In this document: piece after piece, positions 7,457 through 13,838 of the stretch
Layout of the letters: each line of letters begins with the position of its first letter
How positions within the stretch are numbered: the first letter of the stretch is position 1
Assembly (NCBI GenBank): GCA_003641425.1
Contig: QNAH01000024.1
Location: 1 to 13,838, forward strand
DNA: 13,838 nt
Direction: 5' to 3'
Source: Candidatus Zixiibacteriota bacterium
Lineage (GTDB): Bacteria > Zixibacteria > MSB-5A5 > GN15 > PGXB01
Program-made: the position numbers and the translations under genes
The notes under the pieces: model-generated
Seen by the model: only the letters and a program-made list of their open reading frames with translations
Database searches by the model: none
What the model was told of the DNA's origin: nothing

Positions 7457-8503
7457 ATGCGTACATTTTATAAAAGAAAAGAATTTTACGGCACCATTAT
7501 CGCCGTGATTCTGCTTGCATTCTGTTTTAAAGATATCAGTCTGTCCGATATCAACGAATTGAGCCATCGTGCCAATTTCTATTACCTGATCCCGGCCCTG
7601 CTGATGGAATTTATCCTCATCATATTCAAAGCCGTCCGCTGGAAAACCATCGTCGAAAAAACCAAAAAGCTGCGTATTTTACCGGTGATCCCGCTGTATT
7701 CGGCCGGACAGGTTATCAATATTGTCATGCCGGCGCTGACCGGGCAGGTCGGACGCCTGCTTCTGTTTTCAAAAAAGGCCGGATTGACCAAAACATATGT
7801 TTTTTCCACCATCCTGCTGGAAGTACTTTTCGATGCCATAAGCCTGCTCGCCCTGATATTTATGCTGTCCATGGCCTTTGTCTTTCCAGCGCAATATCGT
7901 TCTGTGAGCTATATAATCGCGATTGTGACGGTCGGTGTTTTTGCTATACTGTATTTGATACTTCATTTCAAGGATCAACTCGGCGGACTCAGCCGAAAAT
8001 CATTGCGTGACAGATGGCCCGGCTTTTATATCACCCTCCGAAAATTCGCCCGCTCATTTTATCGTGGTATCGACCTTCTCAGATCGACACAATATTTCTC
8101 CCGCACCCTGCTTTACTCCTTTGCTTCATGGCTGGCACATATTCTCGTAGTCTATTTCCTTTTCAAATCGTTTGGCTTCGAATTACCGTTTGCAACTGCC
8201 ATAATGATTATGGTGATAAATACAATCGCCCTGATGGTCCCGATTACCCCCGGAAATGCCGGGACATTCGAATGGGCCGTGGTGGCGCCGCTCCTGGCCT
8301 TCAAAATCGCCAAGGCCGATGCCGTCCTGTATGCCCTCGCATTGCACATTCTGGATTTAATACCGATTTTCGTTATGGGTATCTTTTTCTTCCGTACGCA
8401 ACGTATGACTCTTAAAGAGATTAAAGAAGAAGGCGAGAAAGAAGAAGTTATGGAAGAGGTCGGCGAAGAAATGGTTGCCGAGCCGGGTAAGGATAGATTA
8501 TGA
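7457..8503 (+). CDS. Flippase-like integral membrane protein, LPG_synthase_TM (UPF0104) family
   Basis: The 348-residue protein has seven or eight hydrophobic segments across residues 11-312. Family-type motifs are visible: a KAVRW block (58-62), GQVGRLLLFSKKAG (96-109) followed by the acidic LLEVLFD (120-126), and VPITPGNAGTFEW (261-273), corresponding to the conserved P-G-x-x-G-x-x-E motif. This is the membrane half of lysylphosphatidylglycerol synthases and a large family of stand-alone proteins thought to move lipids or lipid-linked intermediates; substrates are mostly unknown. The soluble aminoacyl transferase domain of MprF is absent. The tail (318-348) is strongly acidic and lysine-rich (EEGEKEEVMEEVGEE). 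I chose the ATG at 7457, with GGA 6 nt upstream, because the in-frame TTG at 7430 falls inside the hairpin. The protein overlaps corA by 4 bp. Confidence 0.78.
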   Translation: MRTFYKRKEFYGTIIAVILLAFCFKDISLSDINELSHRANFYYLIPALLMEFILIIFKAVRWKTIVEKTKKLRILPVIPLYSAGQVINIVMPALTGQVGRLLLFSKKAGLTKTYVFSTILLEVLFDAISLLALIFMLSMAFVFPAQYRSVSYIIAIVTVGVFAILYLILHFKDQLGGLSRKSLRDRWPGFYITLRKFARSFYRGIDLLRSTQYFSRTLLYSFASWLAHILVVYFLFKSFGFELPFATAIMIMVINTIALMVPITPGNAGTFEWAVVAPLLAFKIAKADAVLYALALHILDLIPIFVMGIFFFRTQRMTLKEIKEEGEKEEVMEEVGEEMVAEPGKDRL

Positions 8504-9486
8504 TCAGATCGCTTTTATGGAAACCGGGACAGCCGGTCGAAAAAATCGAGGGAATCGCAGATTTTGATACCCTGTTCGCCAATCCCGAGGCTGTTCTCTG
8601 GGTGGATATGGTCGATCCGACCGATCAGGAATCATTCATCCTGACTCATGATTTCCATTTTCATCCGCTGGCCATCGAGGATGTTATCGAGGAAGAAGAT
8701 GTCATCTCCGAACTTTCGCGATCCAAAATTGATGATTATAAAAATTATCTTTACGCCGAATTCTCGTTGACCGAAAAGATTACCCGCGAAGAAGGCATCA
8801 AACTCCAGGAGGTCCATCTATTTCTGACCAAAAATGCGGTTGTGAGCGTTCGCGACGAACACCATCGCATATTTAATTATCTACATAACCGCGCTCTCAG
8901 GGATGATCGGCTTATGTCCCGGGGGGCCGAGTTCCTGTTTCATAACCTGCTTGATGTTATGGTGGATAATTACAACAGTATCCTGGAATACTTCGAAAAA
9001 GAAGTCGATGCCATTGAAGAGGATGTTCTGGGAGAGCCGGATGAGGAGACCGTCAAGAATATATTCACTCTCCGGCGCGATATTTACGACCTGAAACGAA
9101 TCGTTCTACCTCAGCGGGAAATGCTTCGCCAGATCAGCCGGGGACAGTTCCCGTTGGTTTCGGAACGGGCGGCCGTTTATTTCCGCGATATTCACGATCA
9201 CCTGACTCGAATAATCGAATTGTCGGAATCTCATCGAGATACACTTATATCCGCGCTGGATGTTTACTTTTCCAACGTATCCACCAAAACCAATCAAATC
9301 ATCAAAATTTTGACCATCTTCACTGTCATTCTGATGCCGCCCACTTTTCTGGTCGGGTTGTGGGGGATGAATTTTAAGTATATGCCGGAATATAACTGGA
9401 AATACGGTTACCTTGCCTTCTGGGTAATAATAGCTATTATTACTCTTGTCATGATTCTCTTCTTTAAAAGGAAAAAGTGGATTTGA
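8500..9486 (+). CDS. corA: CorA-type magnesium/divalent metal channel
   Basis: The 328-residue product matches the family: a cytoplasmic alpha/beta domain (about 1-130), long helices that form the funnel (about 140-265), and two C-terminal membrane helices (about 268-288 and 304-321). The selectivity motif GMN is intact at 289-291, in the context LVGLWGMNFKYMPE, and the basic terminus (FFKRKKWI) is typical. CorA forms a homopentamer that conducts Mg2+ and sometimes Co2+ or Ni2+ into the cell. The start is set by TAAGGA ending 6 nt before the ATG and by the ATGA overlap with the previous gene. Nothing nearby resembles a magnesium riboswitch; expression probably depends on the promoter before the flippase-like gene. 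Confidence 0.93.
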   Translation: MIRSLLWKPGQPVEKIEGIADFDTLFANPEAVLWVDMVDPTDQESFILTHDFHFHPLAIEDVIEEEDVISELSRSKIDDYKNYLYAEFSLTEKITREEGIKLQEVHLFLTKNAVVSVRDEHHRIFNYLHNRALRDDRLMSRGAEFLFHNLLDVMVDNYNSILEYFEKEVDAIEEDVLGEPDEETVKNIFTLRRDIYDLKRIVLPQREMLRQISRGQFPLVSERAAVYFRDIHDHLTRIIELSESHRDTLISALDVYFSNVSTKTNQIIKILTIFTVILMPPTFLVGLWGMNFKYMPEYNWKYGYLAFWVIIAIITLVMILFFKRKKWI

Positions 9487-9570
9487 CCTTTTTGTAACCG
9501 TTGCCGCGGCAGATTCCCGTTATAGCCGCACATTTTACCAAAAATATATCATATTTCTTGAAACAATTCC

Positions 9571-9598
9571 TTGACATTGCCGTAATCATCTCTATATA
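9571..9598 (+). promoter_or_regulatory. Predicted promoter of the TetR-efflux operon
   Basis: A perfect -35 box TTGACA (9571-9576) is followed by 16 nt and TATATA (9593-9598); neighbouring AT steps allow a 17-18 nt spacer. The predicted start point, near 9605, falls inside the palindromic operator, so a bound repressor would block polymerase. AT-rich sequence upstream (9541-9556) could act as an UP element. Confidence 0.65.
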
Positions 9599-9642
9599 TA
9601 TACTGACCGGTAGGTATAATTATACCTACCGGTCAGTATATA
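9597..9642 (+). promoter_or_regulatory. Perfect 46-bp palindromic operator, probably for two TetR dimers
   Basis: Two 23-base arms meet between 9619 and 9620 and are exact reverse complements, with no spacer. Each arm contains an imperfect 16-bp palindrome, TACTGACCGGTAGGTA at 9601-9616 and its mirror at 9623-9638, centred on ACCGGT (9606-9611 and 9628-9633). Each 16-mer matches its own reverse complement at 6 of 8 half-site positions. The centres are 22 bp apart, about two helical turns, so two dimers could bind one face of the DNA. The palindrome starts at the -10 box and ends 16 bp before the tetR ATG. ACCGGT-centred operators are familiar for TetR-family regulators. Confidence 0.8.
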
Positions 9643-9658
9643 AAAGAAGGATTATTTT

Positions 9659-10255
9659 ATGAGACAAAGTCGTAAAATGCCTGCCGAAAAAAGGCGATCC
9701 CAGCTTCTTAAAGCGGCCGCCAGAATTTTCGGTCGCAAGGGGTATACGCGGGCCACAACCGAAGATATAGCCCGTGCCGCCAAATTGACCAAAGGGTCGC
9801 TCTATTTCCATTTCAAAAGCAAAGAAGATATTTTCCTTGCCGTCATTAAGGAACATCATAAAGATCATATGGATGTCATTATGGGAATAATACGCTCGGA
9901 AAAAGATCCGCTAATCTCCATTGAAAAATCAATAAGGGCCCTCCTTGATGTTCATGAAAAATTCCGGTACATAACCCCGGTTTTCTGGCAACAGGCGGCC
10001 AGCATTCCGGTGGTCAGGAATTATATGAAGGAACAGCATGATGCCCTTCAAAACGAAGTCGTTCATTATCTGATGGATGTCGCCGACATGAAAAAAAAGG
10101 ATGCCGAAATGCTATTCACCGTTTTGCATACCTCCATTGACGGCATGATCCTGCATATTTCGGGGGGAATACCCAAATTCGCACGGGAAACATTCATCCA
10201 GTCGATGATGATCGTTGTCAAGCCGTTTCTAAACGAGAATAAAAGTAAAAGATAG
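9659..10255 (+). CDS. TetR/AcrR-family repressor, likely regulator of the efflux operon
   Basis: The 198-residue protein has the standard TetR form: an N-terminal DNA-binding domain (about 10-56) with a helix-turn-helix around 33-52 (TTEDIARAAKLTKGSLYFHF) and a C-terminal ligand and dimer domain (about 60-190). The ARIFGRKGY and SLYFHFKSKEDIF blocks are diagnostic of the family. The C-terminal domain diverges, so the inducer cannot be read. AGAAGG at 9645-9650 lies 8 nt before the ATG. The gene sits directly downstream of a double operator and first in line before three efflux genes, so it probably represses itself and the pump, releasing on binding a substrate of the pump. Confidence 0.92.
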   Translation: MRQSRKMPAEKRRSQLLKAAARIFGRKGYTRATTEDIARAAKLTKGSLYFHFKSKEDIFLAVIKEHHKDHMDVIMGIIRSEKDPLISIEKSIRALLDVHEKFRYITPVFWQQAASIPVVRNYMKEQHDALQNEVVHYLMDVADMKKKDAEMLFTVLHTSIDGMILHISGGIPKFARETFIQSMMIVVKPFLNENKSKR

Positions 10256-10269
10256 ATATTGGGATGATT

Positions 10270-11586
10270 ATGAAAAAGATATTATCAATTATACTTATTT
10301 TTTTGCTGGTCTCCTGCCTGAGTGTCACAGCTGTTGGCGAGACCGTCATCACCGTCGAGAAGGCCAGATCATTGGCCCTTGAGTATAACCGGCAGTTCCA
10401 GACAGCGCAAAAAGAGATTGATCGGGCCAGAGGCGAGATTATTTCGGCCCGATCGGGAGCCTTACCGCAGGTAAATCTGGGTGGGCGTTACACCCGTAAT
10501 ATCAAAAGCCCGGCCATATTTTTCGAGGATGAAAAAATTACAATCGGCAACGATAACGATTTTGAACTGTCGCTTTCATTCACTCAACCGCTCTATGCCG
10601 GCGGTAAAGTGGGCTCGGCTCTTAAGGTGGCGAAGATTTTCGAAAAATATTCCGAGGAAAAAGTCGAAGAAGTCAGATCAGGCATCATTTTCGGCGCCGA
10701 GTCATACTTTTACGACGCCATCCTGGCGGAAGAAAATCTGAAGGTACTGCAATCGTCCTACGAACAGCTTTCCTACAATCTCGAGGTGGTCGAAAAATAT
10801 TTCGATCAGGGGATGGTATCCGAATACGAATTGCTTCGCGCCCGGGTAGAGAAAATGAATCTGGAGCCGCAGTTGATTGCGGCCGAGTCTCGGGTAAACC
10901 TGTCCCGCAAGAGGTTGAAGTCTTTTTTGGGGCTGGCGCTTGAAGAGGATATAAAGCTGGTCTCGGATTATGAGGATACGGTCATGGCCGATATTCCCTC
11001 GCTTGACTCCCTGGTTGCCTTCGCCCTGAAAAACAGGCCCGAAGTAAAACAGGCAAGCCTTCAGAAAAAGGGATATGACAAAGCGGTTCGTATTGCCAAA
11101 GGCGACTGGTTATGGCCCAATCTCGATTTCAATACAACTTATGATATCACCGGCGCCTCGGATGATTTCAAACTTGGCAGCCGGGAAATATCAAAAAGTT
11201 GGACCGCATCGCTGCTTTTTAATATACCTCTGTTCGACGGCGGCCGGACGATCGGCGAGGTTCGCAAGGCCAAAACCGATTATTACCAGGCGGTGCTTGC
11301 CGAACAGCAGACCAAAGATGATATCCGGCTCGAAGTCGAACAGGCATATGATAATCTTCTTATGACCAAGCGGGCGCTCGATGTCCAGAAAGAAACGATA
11401 AACCAGGCCGAAGAGGGTATGCGAATAGCCAACTTAAGGTATCAGTCCGGCGTCGGGACTCAACTGGAAGTCCTGTCCGCCCAGACTGCTCTGACAGATG
11501 CCAGGACTAATCTGGCCGCGGCCATATACAGTTTTCGGCTGGCCAAATCGGCATTAAAAAAAGCAACAAGTTATGATCCAGTATAA
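10270..11586 (+). CDS. TolC-family outer membrane efflux channel
   Basis: The 438-residue product has a signal sequence, then two homologous halves typical of outer membrane efflux proteins. The repeat is visible as SFTQPLYAGGKVGSALKVAK (about 103-122) and LFNIPLFDGGRTIGEVRKAK (about 316-335), the beta-strand plus helix entry of each half. Long coiled-coil-prone helices follow (about 120-220 and 330-430). Three copies form the trans-periplasmic duct that receives substrate from the RND pump. I prefer the ATG at 10270 to the one at 10264, because the only ribosome-like sequence (TTGGG) ends 6 nt before the former and touches the latter. The signal region contains LVSC (13-16), which fits a lipobox as in OprM-type channels, but a normal signal peptidase site (AVG-E) is also possible. 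Confidence 0.9.
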   Translation: MKKILSIILIFLLVSCLSVTAVGETVITVEKARSLALEYNRQFQTAQKEIDRARGEIISARSGALPQVNLGGRYTRNIKSPAIFFEDEKITIGNDNDFELSLSFTQPLYAGGKVGSALKVAKIFEKYSEEKVEEVRSGIIFGAESYFYDAILAEENLKVLQSSYEQLSYNLEVVEKYFDQGMVSEYELLRARVEKMNLEPQLIAAESRVNLSRKRLKSFLGLALEEDIKLVSDYEDTVMADIPSLDSLVAFALKNRPEVKQASLQKKGYDKAVRIAKGDWLWPNLDFNTTYDITGASDDFKLGSREISKSWTASLLFNIPLFDGGRTIGEVRKAKTDYYQAVLAEQQTKDDIRLEVEQAYDNLLMTKRALDVQKETINQAEEGMRIANLRYQSGVGTQLEVLSAQTALTDARTNLAAAIYSFRLAKSALKKATSYDPV

Positions 11587-11609
11587 AGAGTGGAGAGGAA
11601 CAATAATCG

Positions 11610-12674
11610 ATGACTAAAATTGGACTATTCAGCTTGATAGGTGCCGCGCTTGCCGTCATTTTCATAGTCGGATGCGGCGGCGATAAAGAAGGCAGTCAAA
11701 ATCAGAATACAAAAAAGGTGGCTGTAAAAGGGGAAATTGTAGTCTCTTCCGATTTCCAGTTGACTCGCAATTTTACCGGCACTATTGAGGGCGCCAGGCA
11801 GGCAATTATGACTGCCAAAATCTCAGAAGCGGTCGAAGATGTTCCGGTCAAAGAAGGCGACTTTGTAGAAAGTGATCAGATTCTGATCCGGCTCGATCGT
11901 ACCGGGCCAACCTCTAATTATATCCAGGCATTTTCGCTTTTCCAGAATGCCGAAAAGAATTACAAAAAAATGAAATACCTTTTCAAGGAGGGTGCGGTTT
12001 CAGAAACTCAATTCGATGCCACCAGGACCGAGTATGAGGTGGCCAAAGCCAATTACGACGCCGCCCGCCAGACCGTGGATATTAAATCCCCTATTGCCGG
12101 GATGGTGACCTCGATTGATGTTTCGATCGGGGATTATCTTTATCCCGGGAAGATTGTTGCCACGGTGGCCTCGATTGATAAACTGAGGATGAAACTTGGT
12201 GTCAGTAGCGCCGAAATAAATCTTTTTGAAACCGGCAATGATGTGAATGTTTATGTTGAGTCGGCTTCCAAACTGGAAGCAAAGGGCAGCGTGGCCAAGA
12301 TTGCCCGCTCCGCTGATCCCGAAACGAGGACGTTTACCGTGGAAATTGCGATTGATAATCCCGATCATAATCTGAAACCGGGGATGTTCGGCCGGGCCGA
12401 GATCACCGCCAAAAGGCTCGAAAACGTGATCGCTGTTCCGCGCAACTCGGTTATTGCTGCGGCTGAGGGAAATTATGTTTTTGTAATTGCGGGGGAAAAA
12501 GTCCGCAGAAAAAAGGTCGATCTTGGCGTGGATTTCAACGGCAGGGTTGAGATCAAAGAAGGACTAAATCCGGGGGATACCCTGGTGACTGTTGGTCAAA
12601 ATTATCTCACTGATGGGTCGCCGATAAAACTGGTTCGCCTGGTGAATGATCGGGGGGAGGAGATCGAGCTTTGA
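11610..12674 (+). CDS. RND efflux periplasmic adaptor (membrane fusion) lipoprotein
   Basis: The 354-residue protein begins with a lipoprotein signal (lipobox IVGC, C22). The adaptor domains follow in order. The first lipoyl half is at about 64-98 (VPVKEGDFVESDQILIRLD) and a short helical hairpin at about 100-155. The second lipoyl half is at about 158-185 (SPIAGMVTSIDVSIGDYLYPG). A beta-barrel is at about 190-268, with SADPETRTFTVEIAIDNPD and LKPGM, and a membrane-proximal domain at about 272-345. It bridges the RND pump to the TolC-like channel. GGAGAGG at 11592-11598 lies 11 nt before the ATG. The hairpin is short for the family, as in several HlyD/AcrA-like proteins of non-proteobacterial origin. 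It lies 23 bp after the outer-membrane gene. Confidence 0.92.
   Translation: MTKIGLFSLIGAALAVIFIVGCGGDKEGSQNQNTKKVAVKGEIVVSSDFQLTRNFTGTIEGARQAIMTAKISEAVEDVPVKEGDFVESDQILIRLDRTGPTSNYIQAFSLFQNAEKNYKKMKYLFKEGAVSETQFDATRTEYEVAKANYDAARQTVDIKSPIAGMVTSIDVSIGDYLYPGKIVATVASIDKLRMKLGVSSAEINLFETGNDVNVYVESASKLEAKGSVAKIARSADPETRTFTVEIAIDNPDHNLKPGMFGRAEITAKRLENVIAVPRNSVIAAAEGNYVFVIAGEKVRRKKVDLGVDFNGRVEIKEGLNPGDTLVTVGQNYLTDGSPIKLVRLVNDRGEEIEL
12654..12673 (+). promoter_or_regulatory. Strong ribosome binding site and TTG start of the RND pump
   Basis: GGGGAGGAG at 12654-12662 lies 8 nt before the TTG at 12671-12673. The TTG shares two bases with the TGA stop of the adaptor gene (12672-12674), forming a TTGA overlap. 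The resulting N-terminus (MKLADVSIRRPVFTVMM) is the canonical start of an RND pump, which supports this choice over any later ATG. Confidence 0.8.
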
Positions 12675-13838
12675 AATTAGCAGATGTATCCATTCGCAGG
12701 CCGGTTTTTACCGTGATGATGGTTTTGGCCCTGATCGTACTGGGATATTCGTCATTTCAGCAAATGAATATCGATTTGTTTCCCAAAATCGATTTTCCCT
12801 TTGTTATTGTTCAGACCTTTTATCCCGGGGCCGGGGCCGAAGAAATCGAGACCGAGGTCAGCAAACGAATCGAAGACGCCGTCAATCCGATAGAGGGGGT
12901 AAAACATATTCAAACCCAATCACAAGAGGGTTATTCCCTGGTAATCGTGGAATTTGTTCTTGAAAAAGACGGCAAAGAGGCCGCCCAGGAGGTCAGGGAA
13001 AAAGTCGCCCAGATTCGGGGCGATCTGCCCGATGATATCGAAGAACCGATTATCGCCCGCTGGGACCCGGAAAGTCAACCAATCATTTCATTGACAATTT
13101 CGGCCGACAGGCCTCTCCGGGATATAACCACTTTTACGAAAGACAATATTAAAGAACGTTTGGAATCTATTCCCGGTGTCGGTTCGGTAAATCTTGTCGG
13201 CGGCCACGAGCGGGAAATTAATGTCTTCCTTGATATCGACAAAATGGAATCTTATCAGATCCCGATCGATATGGTCAAGAGTTCCATTCAATTTGCCAAT
13301 ATGGAGATTCCGGGCGGCAGGATCGATGAGGCCAATGTCGAATATACGCTGCGGACTATGGGCAAACTGACTTCAGTATCGCAATTCGATGATATCGTCA
13401 TCGACAACCCGGAAGGCCATCCGGTCTATTTGAAAGACATTGCTACCGTCGTTGACGGCGTTGAAGAGCGTCGTTCTCTGGCTCGTGTCAATGGTGAAGA
13501 ATCAGTGACCCTTGAGATTACCAGGCAGTCAGGCGCGAATTCCGTGGAAGTCGCCGATATGATTAAGGATGCTGTTAATGAAATCGTCGATGAGCTGCCG
13601 CCCGGGTACGAAATCAATATTGTCCGCGATGATTCAGTTTACATCGAAGAATCGATTAATGAAATTATTATAAATATTATTTACGGAGGTACGCTGGCCA
13701 TTTTTGTCATTTTCCTGTTCCTTGCCGATATTCGCCCCACGCTGATTTCCGGTATTGCTATCCCGACCTCGATTATTGCCACGTTTACTTTTATGAATGC
13801 GCTTGGATTTACTATCAATTTCATGTCTCTTCTGGGCC
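12671..13838 (+). CDS. RND efflux pump, inner membrane transporter (AcrB/HAE1-like), N-terminal 389 residues
   Basis: The frame is open from the TTG to the window end, where the gene is cut. The visible part covers the first membrane helix (about 12-29, preceded by SIRRPVFT), the first periplasmic porter region (about 30-330) and two further helices (about 335-352 and 358-377), ending at NFMSLLG. That stretch immediately precedes the helix with the proton-relay aspartates in this family, so those residues lie just outside. Recognised family blocks are NIDLFPKIDFP, YPGAGAEEIETEVSKRIEDA, LESIPGVGSV and FLADIRPTLISGIAIPTSI. The pump exports small molecules using the proton gradient, as a trimer with the adaptor and TolC-like channel encoded just upstream. 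Full-length members have about 1000-1050 residues. The substrate cannot be deduced. Confidence 0.93.
   Translation, partial: MKLADVSIRRPVFTVMMVLALIVLGYSSFQQMNIDLFPKIDFPFVIVQTFYPGAGAEEIETEVSKRIEDAVNPIEGVKHIQTQSQEGYSLVIVEFVLEKDGKEAAQEVREKVAQIRGDLPDDIEEPIIARWDPESQPIISLTISADRPLRDITTFTKDNIKERLESIPGVGSVNLVGGHEREINVFLDIDKMESYQIPIDMVKSSIQFANMEIPGGRIDEANVEYTLRTMGKLTSVSQFDDIVIDNPEGHPVYLKDIATVVDGVEERRSLARVNGEESVTLEITRQSGANSVEVADMIKDAVNEIVDELPPGYEINIVRDDSVYIEESINEIIINIIYGGTLAIFVIFLFLADIRPTLISGIAIPTSIIATFTFMNALGFTINFMSLLG

Noticed and set aside
9502..9511. 10-bp perfect palindrome TGCCGCGGCA after corA, considered as a terminator
   Set aside because: It has no loop and no T-rich run after it, so it does not fit an intrinsic terminator; a chance palindrome of this length is plausible.
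9542..9556. AAATAT/ATATTT inverted repeat upstream of the efflux promoter, considered as a second operator
   Set aside because: It is short, composed only of A and T in the arms, and shares nothing with the ACCGGT sites. It is better read as an AT-rich upstream element.
9615..9624. TATAAT and its mirror at the centre of the palindrome, considered as a divergent promoter pair
   Set aside because: Neither has a credible -35 box at the right distance, and no gene lies on the opposite strand to need a leftward promoter.

Overview
The window is a densely packed bacterial segment in which every supported gene lies on the + strand. No RNA gene, CRISPR array, insertion sequence or prophage gene was recognised. 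Coding density is high, base composition is mid-range by eye, several genes have clear Shine-Dalgarno sequences, and two genes appear to use TTG starts. The first block is an extended Bat (aerotolerance-type) operon. That operon is common in Bacteroidota, spirochaetes and FCB-group candidate phyla. Regular Shine-Dalgarno use argues against a typical Bacteroidota genome. My tentative guess is a Gram-negative FCB-type lineage (for example a Zixibacteria-like genome), but no taxonomic marker gene is present.

Region 1 (2-7356) is one tight run: the 3' part of a GT-C type membrane glycosyltransferase gene, a membrane-anchored protein with a BatD-like layout, then batA, batB, batC, batD and batE. 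Most junctions overlap by 4-14 bp; the widest gap is 16 bp. The products should form an envelope assembly. BatA and BatB are membrane-anchored VWA domains with intact metal-binding motifs. BatC and BatE carry TPR repeats. BatD and the unnamed protein expose beta-rich domains to the periplasm and helical tails to the cytoplasm. The operon therefore looks like three pairs of related proteins. The MoxR ATPase and DUF58 genes usually found upstream are not in the window; a glycosyltransferase is there instead.

Region 2 (7357-9486) begins with a 100-bp gap holding a good sigma70-type promoter and a terminator-like hairpin. It continues with a flippase-like membrane protein of the LPG_synthase_TM family and a CorA magnesium channel, overlapping by 4 bp.

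Region 3 (9487-13838) is a drug-efflux type operon: a TetR-family repressor, a TolC-like outer-membrane factor, a periplasmic adaptor lipoprotein and an RND pump cut by the window end. Its promoter runs into a perfect 46-bp palindrome containing two ACCGGT-centred sites 22 bp apart. This looks like a double TetR operator controlling the whole operon.

I did not find a convincingly new system. The best leads are the double operator, the ungapped similarity between the tails of BatD and the unnamed protein, the coupling of a glycosyltransferase to the Bat operon, and the glutamine tract of BatC.
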